Source: CAVSIP01 sp963728075 (GTDB taxonomy: Bacteria; Actinomycetota; Actinomycetes; JAFAQI01; DASSKL01). From it: DNA of 64,000 nt. Shown here in pieces: positions 34,989-42,629 of this stretch; positions within the stretch are counted from its first letter, which is position 1; the number at the start of each line of letters is the position of its first letter. The DNA is taken from contig CAVSIP010000008.1 in assembly GCA_963728075.1 (NCBI GenBank), positions 62,001-126,000 of the forward strand. The letters are read 5' to 3'. Under the pieces are notes generated by a model. It had not been told where the DNA came from, did no database searches, and saw only the letters and a program-made list of their open reading frames with translations. The position numbers and the translations under genes are program-made.

Positions 34989-35073
34989 CGCCTTCGTGCG
35001 GCCAGTGCGCGCCCTCGTGCGGCCAGCGGTGGCTGTTGGAGATCGTCTGACCCCACCTGGCCGCACGAAGGCG
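34989..35073. repeat. Inverted-repeat element, copy 1 (CGCCTTCGTGCGGCCA ends)
   Basis: 16-bp perfect inverted ends at 34989-35004 and 35058-35073, a third partial copy of the end (CCTCGTGCGGCCAG) at 35012-35025, and a core GGTGGCTGTTGGAGATCGTC then TGACCCC. A second element with 14-bp ends and nearly the same core is at 39598-39682. It encodes nothing. It looks like a small non-autonomous repeat (REP or MITE type). Confidence 0.75.
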
Positions 35074-35089
35074 GAGGGGGCGGGCGACT

Positions 35090-35127
35090 ACCGTGGCTGT
35101 CGGTGACCATCTCCGGCGACCACCCGT
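35090..35127 (+). repeat. 38-bp direct repeat, second copy
   Basis: Identical to 34949-34986; contains GTG 35103, start of the flavin reductase gene. Confidence 0.9.
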
Positions 35128-35600
35128 TCCTGCCCGGCGAGTCCGATCGTGACCCGCTGCGCCGCTTCCGTGGCCGGCTCACCGGCGCGACGACCCTCTG
35201 GACGGCTCCCGGGCCGGTCGGCCTGACCGTGGCGTCCGTCCTGGTCGCCGAGCCGGCGTACGTGGTGGGTGTCGTGGGGGAGGACAGCGACCTGCTCGAG
35301 GGGCTGCTCGACGCCGGCCGGTTCACCGTGCAGCTGCTCGGTTGGGAGCACCGGGACGTCGCGGACGAGGTCGCCGGCCTGCGCCCCGCGCCGGGTGGGG
35401 TGTTCCGTACGCGGCCGTGGCGCGACACCGACTGGGGCCCGGTCCTCGACGGGGTGACGTCGTGGGCCGGCTGCACGGTGCACGACGAGCGCCCGCTCGG
35501 GTGGGGGCGGCTCGTGACCGGCGAGGCCGCGCACGTCGAGGTGGGGGACCTGGGCGACCCGCTCGTCTGGCACCGCGGGGCGTACCGGCACGTCGAGTAG
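35103..35600 (+). CDS. Flavin reductase-like domain protein
   Basis: 165 aa from GTG 35103; the GTG of the upstream duplicate (34962) would add 47 residues coded by the repeat element. LTGATTLWTAPGPVGLTVASVLVAEPAYVV is the FMN-binding beginning of the split-barrel flavin reductases, and RFTVQLLGWEHRDVADEVAG and WAGCTVHDERPLGWGRLVTG follow. It may supply reduced flavin or bind F420/FMN. The native promoter may have been separated from the gene by the repeat insertion. Confidence 0.82.
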   Translation: MTISGDHPFLPGESDRDPLRRFRGRLTGATTLWTAPGPVGLTVASVLVAEPAYVVGVVGEDSDLLEGLLDAGRFTVQLLGWEHRDVADEVAGLRPAPGGVFRTRPWRDTDWGPVLDGVTSWAGCTVHDERPLGWGRLVTGEAAHVEVGDLGDPLVWHRGAYRHVE

Positions 35601-35613
35601 GCATCCTGGAGGG

Positions 35614-36096
35614 GTGGCTGCCTACCGGATCTGCTTCGTCTGCCTCGGCAACATCTGCCGGTCCCCGACCGCTGAGGTGGTCTTCCGCGCCATGCTGCGT
35701 GACGAGGGCCTGACCGAGTCCGTGCACGTGGACAGCGCCGGCACCGGCGACTGGCACGTGGGAGAGGGTGCCGACGACCGGGCGCTGGAGGCGCTCGCCG
35801 GACGCGGGTACGACGGGTCGGAGCACCGGGCGCGGCAGTTCGCCTCCGGCTGGTTCGCCGGCTACGACCTCGTCCTGGCGATGGACGCCTCCAACGCAGC
35901 GGACCTGCGCCGGCTGGCCCCCGACCGCCGGGCCGCGCACAAGGTTCGGATGCTGCGCGAGTTCGACCCCGACGCCGACGGGCTGGACGTCCCCGACCCG
36001 TACTTCGGCGACCACGGGTTCGACCGCGTTCTCGACATGGTGGAGGCGGCCTGCCAGGGACTGCTCGACCACGTGCGCCGGGAGGTCGGGGGGTGA
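35614..36096 (+). CDS. Low-molecular-weight protein-tyrosine phosphatase
   Basis: 160 aa, GTG with CTGGAGGG upstream. P-loop FVCLGNICRSPTAE has nucleophile C10 and R16 (CX5R) and the supporting C15; the general-acid aspartate is in VPDPYFGDHGFDRVLDMV. Same family as mycobacterial PtpA and Wzb. No tyrosine-kinase gene is beside it, so it may act on secreted or regulatory targets. It overlaps the next gene by 4 bp. Confidence 0.94.
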   Translation: MAAYRICFVCLGNICRSPTAEVVFRAMLRDEGLTESVHVDSAGTGDWHVGEGADDRALEALAGRGYDGSEHRARQFASGWFAGYDLVLAMDASNAADLRRLAPDRRAAHKVRMLREFDPDADGLDVPDPYFGDHGFDRVLDMVEAACQGLLDHVRREVGG

Positions 36097-36941
36097 TCCG
36101 CGAGCAGCTGGCGGCGCTGGGCCTCGACGTACGGGACGCCGTCCCGGTCGGCGGCGGCGACATCTGCCGGGCGTACCGCGTACGGACCGGCGACGGGCGG
36201 ACGCTGTTCGCGAAGGCGCGTGACGACGCCCCCGCCGGCTTCTTCGCGGCCGAGGCGGCCGGCCTGCGCTGGCTGGCGGAGGGCGGTGCGGCCGTGCCCG
36301 AGGTGGTCGCCCGCGGCGAGCAGGTGCTCGTCCTGGAGTGGGTCGAGCCCGGCGCGCCGAGTGCGGCGGCGGCCGAGCGGTTCGGCCGCGAGCTGGCGGC
36401 GCTGCACCGGGCCGGCGCGGCGGCGTACGGCGCGGACCGGGCGGGCTTCATCGGCCCGCTGCCCCTCGACAACACGCCCGCACCGGACTGGCCGGCGTTC
36501 TACGCCGAGCGGCGCGTGCGGCCGTACCTGCGGCTCGCCGCGGACCGTGGCGCGGTGTCGGCGGACGACCGCGCCGCCGTAGAGCAGGTCGTCACCCGGG
36601 TCGAGACGCTCGCCGGGCCCGCCGAGCAGCCCGCGCGCCTGCACGGCGACCTGTGGAGCGGCAACGTGCACTGGGCGGCGGACGGCCGCGTGTGGCTCGT
36701 CGACCCTGCTGCGCACGGTGGGCACCGCGAGACCGACCTGGCGATGCTGCAGCTGTTCGGGCTGCCGCACCTGGACACGGTGCTGGCGGCGTACGGGGAC
36801 GCCTTGCCGCCGGCCGACGGCTGGCAGGCGCGGGTCCCGCTGCACCAGCTGCACCCGCTGCTGGTGCACGCGGCGCTGTTCGGCGGGTCGTACGGCGCCC
36901 GAGCCGGGGCTGCGGCGCGGCAGGCCCTGGCGGCCGGCTAG
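36093..36941 (+). CDS. Fructosamine kinase family protein
   Basis: 282 aa, GTG in the stop of the phosphatase. Aminoglycoside-phosphotransferase-like fold: N-lobe GGGDICRAYRVRTGDGRTLFAKA, hinge VLVLEWVEP, catalytic loop PARLHGDLWSGNVHW with Asp, and metal-binding WLVDPAAHGGHRETDLAM. It phosphorylates ketosamines so that glycated proteins are repaired. Coupling with a low-molecular-weight phosphatase fits this: such phosphatases are reported beside fructosamine kinases and may act on free fructosamine phosphates. That role is inference here. Confidence 0.92.
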   Translation: MIREQLAALGLDVRDAVPVGGGDICRAYRVRTGDGRTLFAKARDDAPAGFFAAEAAGLRWLAEGGAAVPEVVARGEQVLVLEWVEPGAPSAAAAERFGRELAALHRAGAAAYGADRAGFIGPLPLDNTPAPDWPAFYAERRVRPYLRLAADRGAVSADDRAAVEQVVTRVETLAGPAEQPARLHGDLWSGNVHWAADGRVWLVDPAAHGGHRETDLAMLQLFGLPHLDTVLAAYGDALPPADGWQARVPLHQLHPLLVHAALFGGSYGARAGAAARQALAAG

Positions 36942-36949
36942 TCCTGCGG

Positions 36950-37648
36950 CTACCGCAGTCGCTGGTCGAAGAATGCGGTGATCCGCTGCCAGGCGTCGTC
37001 CGCGGACGGCTGGTGCAGGCCGGTGCCCGTCACCTTGCCCAGCGCGGCGGCCCAGCCGGTGTGGCGGTTGAGGAAGCTGTGCCCGGCGTCGGCGTAGGTC
37101 TTGACGTCGTGCTCCACCCCGGCCGCGGTCAGGGCCGACTCCAGGCGCGGGCCGCCGTTGCGGATCAGGCGGTCCTTGCCGCCGTAGCTCGCGACGATGG
37201 GGCACGACCCGGCCAGCGCCCGCTCCGCGTCCTGGGGGACCTCGCCGTAGTTCGGCGCAGCCACGTCGAATCGGCCACGCGGCGCCAGCAGCAGGGCGAA
37301 GCCGCCGCCCATGCAGAAGCCGATCACGCCCACCCTGCCGGTGCAGTCGGCGCGGGCGGCCAGCCAGTCGTGCACGGCGTCGATGTCGTCGAAGGCGCGT
37401 CCCTCGCCGGCGCGCAGCGCGCGGAACGTCTCGCGCAGGCAGCGCATGCGCGGGCCCCAGGAGTACAGGTCGGGCGCGAGCGCGACGTAGCCCTCGTCGG
37501 CCAGCCGGTCCGCCTGGGCGCGGATGTCGTCGTTGAGCCCGAACAGCTCGTGCAGCACCACCACCCCGGGCCACGGTCCGGTGCCGTCGGGGGTGGCGAG
37601 GTACGCCCGCAGGGTGCCGTGCGGGGTGGGGACCTGGACGTCGGCCAT
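36950..37648 (-). CDS. Dienelactone hydrolase family protein
   Basis: 232 aa. HGTLRAYLATPDGTGPWPGVVVLHELFGLN, nucleophile cysteine in GVIGFCMGGGFALLL, Asp in VASYGGKDRLI and His in YADAGHSFLNRHTG give the Cys-Asp-His triad of dienelactone hydrolases. It opens dienelactones or similar cyclic esters. No other chlorocatechol-pathway gene is near, so a general carboxymethylenebutenolidase-like role is likely. Confidence 0.92.
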   Translation of the reverse strand: MADVQVPTPHGTLRAYLATPDGTGPWPGVVVLHELFGLNDDIRAQADRLADEGYVALAPDLYSWGPRMRCLRETFRALRAGEGRAFDDIDAVHDWLAARADCTGRVGVIGFCMGGGFALLLAPRGRFDVAAPNYGEVPQDAERALAGSCPIVASYGGKDRLIRNGGPRLESALTAAGVEHDVKTYADAGHSFLNRHTGWAAALGKVTGTGLHQPSADDAWQRITAFFDQRLR

Positions 37649-37675
37649 GGCGGTGCTCCGTCGTGGACAGGGGAC

Positions 37676-39313
37676 TCAGGACAGGGACAGCGGCGGCATC
37701 CGCAGCGGCCCATCCTGGGCCATCGCCAGCGCGGACGCCAGGCTCCCCGGCAGCAGCCGGCTGGTCGCACCGACGTCCTCGCTGTTGCGCGGCCGGCGCA
37801 CGCGCCGGACGAGCGAGGGCTGCCGGGCCGGGCGTACGGGGGCGTCGGCGGCCAGGCCGGCCCGCTCGCGGGCCACCGACTCCGCGAGGCGCAGGCCGCC
37901 GAGCAGGTCGACGAGCCCGCGCTCGTGGGCGTCCGCACCGGTCCAGACGCGGCCACGTGCGACCTCGTGCACCTGCTCCCGGGTCATCCCGCGGCCCTGG
38001 GCGACCTTGGCGAGGAAGTCCTCGTACATCTCGTCCAGCCACCGGTCGAGGTGGGCGCGGGCCTCCTCGTCGAACGCCTGGAACGGTGAGCGCAGGCCCG
38101 CGTGTGCGCCGCGGTCCACGGAGTCGACGGCGACGCCGAGCCGCTCGGCCAGCCGGTTCACCACCGGCTTGGCCGCGATGACACCGATCGAGCCGGTGAT
38201 TGTCGCGGGGGAGGCCACGATGACGTCGGCCGGGCAGGCGACGAAGTACCCGCCGGATGCGGCCACGTCGCCCATCGACACGACGACCGGCTTGCCCGCC
38301 TCCCGCAGCCGCACGACGTCCCGCCAGATCGCGTCGGAGGCGACGTACGAGCCGCCGGGGGAGTCGACCCGCAAGACCACCGCGCGCGCGTCGTCGTCCC
38401 GCAACGCCGCCCGCAGCGCGGCGCACACGGTGTCCGAGCCCATCGCCGGCCCGCGCGGCATCGCCCGGCCGCTCTCGCCCAGCCGGATCGGGCCCGCGCC
38501 GGTCACCAGGGCGACGTGGGCGTTGTCGCGGCGTACGGCCCGGCGCAGCGCGTCCGCGGGTCGCCGGGGCGGCTGGTAGCGGGCGAGGAACAGCAGCCGC
38601 ACATCCCCGCCCAGCCGGCGCCGGACGTCCGCGTACACCTGGTCGCGGTAGCCCAGTCGGTCCACCAGCCCGGCGTCCAGCGCGGCCTGCGCGGACAGCG
38701 GGGCGCGGTCCACCGCGGCTCGGACGGTGGCCTGGTCCTGCCGCCGAGCGGTGGCGATCGCGGTGACCACCTGCTCGTACACGGACTCGGCCAGCCGCTC
38801 GGTGGCCTCGCGGTGGGCCGGGGTGAACCCCCGCTCGGTGAGCATGTTGCCGGCGCTCTTGTACTCGTGCCGCTGGAAGGCCTGCACGTCCACGCCGGCC
38901 TTGTCGAGCGCGTCGCGGAGGAAGACGGCCTGCGCCGAGACCCCGGTGATCCCGACCCCGCCGGACGGCTGCAGCCAGACCTCGCCGAACGCGGCGGCGA
39001 GCACGTACGGGACGCTCGCCCCGCCCAGCTCGCCGAAGGTCTCCGCCCACGCGACGGTCACCTTGCCGGCGTCCCGTACGGCCGTCACCGCGGCCGCGAG
39101 CTCCTGGGCCCGCGCCAGCGACATGCCCGTCACGCCGAGCTTGGCGACCAGCCCCCCGACCCGCGGGTCGGCGGCGGCCTCGTACAGCCTGGTCAGGACG
39201 CTGCGGACGGTCGAGCGGCGGCGGGCCTGCAGCATGCCGAGCGGGTCGGTGGGCGGGGCGGCGAGCAGCTCCTCGGTGAGGTCCAGCTCGAGCAGCAGCG
39301 GGGGGTGGGCCAT
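37676..39313 (-). CDS. sppA: Signal peptide peptidase SppA (67K type)
   Basis: 545 aa, two tandem S49 domains. In the first, QRHEYKSAGNMLTERGFTP provides the catalytic lysine. In the second, GDVAASGGYFVACPADVIV holds the catalytic serine, with AVVLRVDSPGGSYVASD before it. No strong N-terminal membrane segment is visible (MAHPPLLLELDLTEELL), so it may be cytoplasmic or loosely bound, unlike the E. coli enzyme. It degrades cleaved signal peptides and membrane remnants. A TAGGGT box six bases before the ATG suggests leaderless transcription. Confidence 0.93.
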   Translation of the reverse strand: MAHPPLLLELDLTEELLAAPPTDPLGMLQARRRSTVRSVLTRLYEAAADPRVGGLVAKLGVTGMSLARAQELAAAVTAVRDAGKVTVAWAETFGELGGASVPYVLAAAFGEVWLQPSGGVGITGVSAQAVFLRDALDKAGVDVQAFQRHEYKSAGNMLTERGFTPAHREATERLAESVYEQVVTAIATARRQDQATVRAAVDRAPLSAQAALDAGLVDRLGYRDQVYADVRRRLGGDVRLLFLARYQPPRRPADALRRAVRRDNAHVALVTGAGPIRLGESGRAMPRGPAMGSDTVCAALRAALRDDDARAVVLRVDSPGGSYVASDAIWRDVVRLREAGKPVVVSMGDVAASGGYFVACPADVIVASPATITGSIGVIAAKPVVNRLAERLGVAVDSVDRGAHAGLRSPFQAFDEEARAHLDRWLDEMYEDFLAKVAQGRGMTREQVHEVARGRVWTGADAHERGLVDLLGGLRLAESVARERAGLAADAPVRPARQPSLVRRVRRPRNSEDVGATSRLLPGSLASALAMAQDGPLRMPPLSLS

Positions 39314-39319
39314 GGCGTC

Positions 39320-39325
39320 ACCCTA
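39320..39325 (-). promoter_or_regulatory. TAGGGT -10 box, leaderless sppA
   Basis: Six bases from the ATG at 39313 on the minus strand. Confidence 0.5.
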
Positions 39326-39483
39326 CGAAGGTCACCGTGGGCCGGGGAATGCCCGGACGGCGCTGTAGGTTGGACCCCGTGGTGCCGATGAGGCACCTGC
39401 CGGCCCGATCCATGGCCCCCGGTCCCAACCATTGTGGCTACGAGCCAACCTGTGCCGAGAGGCAGACCTGGCGGGTCGGTTGG

Positions 39484-39520
39484 CGAGGCCCCGGACACCC
39501 TCGAGGAGTCCGGGGCCTCG
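39484..39520 (+). terminator. GC-rich hairpin, 12-bp perfect stem
   Basis: CGAGGCCCCGGA pairs with TCCGGGGCCTCG (39509-39520) around a 13-base loop. No T-tract follows. It would end a plus-strand transcript from 39370-39480 if one exists. Confidence 0.55.
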
Positions 39521-39542
39521 TCCGTCTCCGCGACCAGCCCCC

Positions 39543-39597
39543 CGCCACCCCCACGCCACTCCCACGCCACCCCCACGCCACCCCCACGCCACCCCCA
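39543..39597 (+). repeat. Five tandem copies of CGCCACCCCCA
   Basis: Units start at 39543, 39554, 39565, 39576 and 39587; only the second has one change (CGCCACTCCCA). The last unit joins directly to the inverted-repeat element, whose first bases CGCC continue the unit phase. Confidence 0.9.
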
Positions 39598-39682
39598 CGC
39601 CTTCGTGCGGCTGGTGGGGGCTGGTGGAGATCGTTTGACCCCAGTACGGCGCATGAAGGCGGTCAGGGGCCGCACGAAGGCG
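39598..39682. repeat. Inverted-repeat element, copy 2
   Basis: Ends CGCCTTCGTGCGGC (39598-39611) and GCCGCACGAAGGCG (39669-39682) are perfect inverted repeats; the core GGGGGCTGGTGGAGATCGTT then TGACCCC matches copy 1 at 34989-35073. The right half is interrupted by an unrelated stretch (GCATGAAGGCGGTCAGG). Confidence 0.75.
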
Positions 39683-39698
39683 CGGGTGGGGGCGGTCC

Positions 39699-40046
39699 TC
39701 AGTCGAGCGGGTCGACGGCCCGGCGGCGGGCCTTGGGCAGGCTCGGGTGCACGCCCGGCTCGGCGAGGTCGAGGCCGGCCAGGGCGCCGCGCAGCAGCTG
39801 CAGCGCGCTGCGGGAGAGCGCCTCGGCGTCCTCGGCGGTCAGGCCCAGCTCGTCCGCCACCCCCGGGGCGCCCTCCGCGAGACCGAACGCCACCACCGCG
39901 GCGGAGCGCTCGGCAGGTGGCAGCGCGGCGAGCGCGTCCTCGAGGCGCTGCAGCAGCTCGGCGTCCGCCGTCCCGCCCGTGGCGAGGGCGTTCTGCAGGG
40001 CCGCCGGGGGGACGGGGCGGCAGCGGGGCGGGCGGTCGGTCGTCAT
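39699..40046 (-). CDS. Hypothetical protein with sigma-region-4-like helices
   Basis: 115 aa from ATG 40046, seven bases after a TAGCCT box. LEDALAALPPAERSAAVVAFGLAEG is similar in pattern to the start of sigma-70 region 4 (LxxLPxxxRxxxxL), and GVADELGLTAEDAEALSRSALQLLRGAL could be the helix-turn-helix. There is no region 2, so it would not act as a sigma factor alone. The similarity is in pattern only and may reflect a general helical repeat. Convergence with no other gene; the C-terminal tail is basic. Confidence 0.65.
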   Translation of the reverse strand: MTTDRPPRCRPVPPAALQNALATGGTADAELLQRLEDALAALPPAERSAAVVAFGLAEGAPGVADELGLTAEDAEALSRSALQLLRGALAGLDLAEPGVHPSLPKARRRAVDPLD

Positions 40047-40053
40047 CCCGGTC

Positions 40054-40059
40054 AGGCTA
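40054..40059 (-). promoter_or_regulatory. TAGCCT -10 box, leaderless
   Basis: Seven bases from the ATG at 40046 on the minus strand. Confidence 0.45.
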
Positions 40060-40148
40060 GCCCCGCGGGCGGTAGCCGTTTGGTCCTTGTGGGTGACATC
40101 CGTGTGATTTCCCAGCACGCGGCGTGTTCGTCTGGTTACGTCCTGTCC

Positions 40149-41369
40149 ATGCCCCGCCTGCTCCGTCGTGTCGCTGCCGCATCCGCTGTCGTGCTGGGGG
40201 TGGTCGGGCTCGCAGTGCCCTCGGCCGGTGCCGCCACCGATCCACTCGCCGGGCTGCGGGCGCACATCGCGGCGGACCTGCGGGCCAGCACGGCCGCGCA
40301 CGCCGCCGTACGCGCCGACGTGGCCGGCGTCGGGCGCATGGGGGTGGCCTCGACGGCGTTGCTCCCACCGGCGAGCAACCAGAAGATCTTCACGACGGCG
40401 ACCGTGCTGCTGCGGCACGGCGGCGACTTCCGGTACGTCAACCGGCTCATGACCGACGCGCCGGTCCGCTCCGACGGCGTCCTGCTCGGTGACCTCGTCG
40501 TCATCGGCTCCGGCGACCCGACGCTGACCAGCGCCCGTCTCGACGGGCTCGCCGTCTCCCTGCGCAAGGCGGGCATCTGGCACGTCCACGGCGGCCTGTA
40601 CGTCGACGACAGCCGGTACGGCCACGACACGTGGGCGCCGGGGTGGAAGGCGAGCTTCGTCCCCGGGGAGACCAGTGCGATCTCCGCGTTCACCGTCGAC
40701 CGCAACCGCGGCTTCTCGGGCAACCCCACCCCGGCCAACACCCAGCTGTTCCGCCGGATCCTCGCGCGCCGCGGGATCGGGGTGGCCGGGGCCAACTGCG
40801 CCGGCCGTCCGGCCGCGCCCCTGACGGACCAGCTCGCCACGGACGCCTCGCCGCCGCTGTCCGCCATCGTCCGGCACACGCTGAAGTACTCCGACAACTT
40901 CTACGCCGAGATGCTGCTGCGTGAGGCCGGCGCGGCGGCCACCGGCCACGGGACCCGCGCCAGCGGCATCGCGGCGGTCGGGGCGGCGGCGCGCCGGCTC
41001 AACGTGCCCCTCGGCGGCGTGTACGACGGCTCCGGCCTGTCCTACCTGAACCGGGAGGCGCCCACCCAGCTGGTGTCGTGGCTGGCTGCGCTGGCCGGTA
41101 CGGACATCGCGGACGACCTCATGACCGCGATGCCGCGGTCGTGCATCGACGGCACGTTGAGCAACCGGCTGTGCGGTCCGTGGCTGACCGGCCGGGTACG
41201 GGCGAAGACCGGGACGCTGAACGGGGTGACGACACTGTCCGGCTACACCCGTACCGCCTCCGGGCGCACGGTCGTGTTCTCGGTGATGCTCTCCGGCGTA
41301 CGGAACATGACCACCGCGCGGCACCAGATGGACGCGGCCGTGGCGCGCCTCGCGCGCTACACCGGCTGA
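40149..41369 (+). CDS. dacB: D-alanyl-D-alanine carboxypeptidase/endopeptidase (PBP4 family)
   Basis: 406 aa. Signal peptide at 1-29 (LLRRVAAASAVVLGVVGLAVPSAGA, cut after AGA). Penicillin-binding motifs: SNQK (S76, K79), SDN (248-250 in LKYSDNFYAEM) and KTG (353-355 in VRAKTGTLNGV). The insertion between SxxK and SDN is that of class C PBP4/DacB. It trims and cleaves peptidoglycan peptides outside the membrane. Start ATG is seven bases after GTTACGT, so a leaderless mRNA is likely. Confidence 0.93.
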   Translation: MPRLLRRVAAASAVVLGVVGLAVPSAGAATDPLAGLRAHIAADLRASTAAHAAVRADVAGVGRMGVASTALLPPASNQKIFTTATVLLRHGGDFRYVNRLMTDAPVRSDGVLLGDLVVIGSGDPTLTSARLDGLAVSLRKAGIWHVHGGLYVDDSRYGHDTWAPGWKASFVPGETSAISAFTVDRNRGFSGNPTPANTQLFRRILARRGIGVAGANCAGRPAAPLTDQLATDASPPLSAIVRHTLKYSDNFYAEMLLREAGAAATGHGTRASGIAAVGAAARRLNVPLGGVYDGSGLSYLNREAPTQLVSWLAALAGTDIADDLMTAMPRSCIDGTLSNRLCGPWLTGRVRAKTGTLNGVTTLSGYTRTASGRTVVFSVMLSGVRNMTTARHQMDAAVARLARYTG

Positions 41370-41390
41370 CCCGGCACAGCGCTCGCCCGT

Positions 41391-42629
41391 ATGGCTGCGG
41401 CTGTGCAACGCTGGACCGTGACACCCTCCGGCTACGGCGCGCTGCTGCGCGTGCGCGGCATCCGGTGGCTGCTGCCCACCGCGCTGCTCGGCCGGCTGCC
41501 GATCGCGATGACCGGGCTCGCGATCACGCTGCTGGTCACCCGGCACGGCACGTACGCGCGGGCCGGCGTCGTGATGTCCGCGTACGTCGTCGGCAGCGGC
41601 CTGGCCGGGCCGCTGGTCGGGCGGGCGGCCGACCGGCTCGGTCGCCGTCGGGTGCTGGTGGTGGCGGCGGTGCTCAACGCGCTGCTGCTCGCGGCGCTGG
41701 CCTACGTGCCCAAGGACGTTCCCGGCCTGCTGGTCGGGGTGGCGGTGCTCGCCGGTACGACCATGCCACCGCTGTCAGCGGCGGCCCGTTCGCTGTGGTC
41801 GGCGCTGCTCGAGGGGCCCGCGCGCGACACCATGTACGCGCTCGACGCCACGGTGCAGGAGGTCATCTTCATCGTGGGGCCGATGCTCGTCGCACTCCTC
41901 GTCGCGTTCTCCGACCCGCAGGTTGCGCTGGCGGTGACCGGCCTGGTGGGGCTCGTCGGGGTGACCGCGTTCGTCGCGCACCCGCTCGCCAACCACGTCG
42001 CGACCACCGACGGCACGCACCCGGGTGGCCTGTGGCGGATGCCGTCGCTGCGGCGGATCGTGCTCGTCGGCAGCCTGCTGGTCATGTCGTTCAACTTCAT
42101 CGACCTGGCGATCATCTCGTTCGTCAGCGGGCGGACGGCCAACAGCCAGGCGGGCGCGGTGCTCGCCGTCTGGGCGGCCGGCTCGATGACCGGCGGGCTG
42201 ATCTACGGGGCGCGACCCGCGCTCGCCCGCCTGCCGCTACCCGTCATGATCGGGTTCGTGGCGGCCACGCTCGGCGTGCTGTCCCTGTCGCCGGGCAAGG
42301 CGGGGCTCGCCGTCCTGCTGTTCTGCAACGGGCTCACGATCGCCCCCACGATCGGCCGGATCTACGGTGAGGTGGGCCGCATGGCGCCGCCGGCCGCCGC
42401 CACCGAGGCGTTCAGCTGGCTGGCCACCGGGTTCCTCGCCGGTACGGCACTCGGTGCGGCGCTGAGCGGCCTGTCGGTGACGCACTGGGGTCCGCGGCCG
42501 TCGTTCCTGGTGGCTGCCGGTATCGCGGCCCTGGCGGCGGCAGCCGCCACCCTGCGCGTCGAGCCCCTGCCCGGGGCGGTCGAGGGGGAGGTGCCGGCCG
42601 CTACCCCCGCAGCAGCGACCGCGCGATGA
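41391..42629 (+). CDS. MFS transporter, probable exporter
   Basis: 412 aa with 11-12 hydrophobic segments. The cytoplasmic loop 2-3 motif is GPLVGRAADRLGRRRVLVVAA, the MFS motif A. First residues may start at GTG 41418 instead of ATG 41391. No substrate clue; the type resembles drug or sugar efflux pumps of Actinobacteria. The C-terminal 10 codons overlap the end of the acyl-CoA dehydrogenase gene on the other strand by 29 bp. Confidence 0.88.
   Translation: MAAAVQRWTVTPSGYGALLRVRGIRWLLPTALLGRLPIAMTGLAITLLVTRHGTYARAGVVMSAYVVGSGLAGPLVGRAADRLGRRRVLVVAAVLNALLLAALAYVPKDVPGLLVGVAVLAGTTMPPLSAAARSLWSALLEGPARDTMYALDATVQEVIFIVGPMLVALLVAFSDPQVALAVTGLVGLVGVTAFVAHPLANHVATTDGTHPGGLWRMPSLRRIVLVGSLLVMSFNFIDLAIISFVSGRTANSQAGAVLAVWAAGSMTGGLIYGARPALARLPLPVMIGFVAATLGVLSLSPGKAGLAVLLFCNGLTIAPTIGRIYGEVGRMAPPAAATEAFSWLATGFLAGTALGAALSGLSVTHWGPRPSFLVAAGIAALAAAAATLRVEPLPGAVEGEVPAATPAAATAR

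Larger units (their letters stand above)
39314..39698. other. 385-bp intergenic region without a supported gene
   Basis: It contains the sppA promoter (39320-39325), a strong hairpin (39484-39520), five 11-bp tandem repeats (39543-39597) and the second inverted-repeat element (39598-39682). The part 39370-39480 has no repeats; short frames in it have no ribosome site or family similarity that I can see. A small RNA ending at the hairpin is possible but unsupported. Confidence 0.6.

Noticed and set aside
35862..39050. Very long minus-strand open frame (over 1,000 codons) crossing several genes
   Set aside because: It is low-complexity Arg/Gly/Pro sequence produced by the GC-rich codon bias of real genes on either strand; it has no start context or domain.
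39370..39483. Small RNA or riboswitch before the hairpin
   Set aside because: I could not match a known structured RNA, and no downstream gene is placed for control. It is kept only as a possibility in the intergenic entry.
39543..39597. CRISPR array
   Set aside because: The 11-bp units are directly tandem with no spacers, and no cas gene is present.
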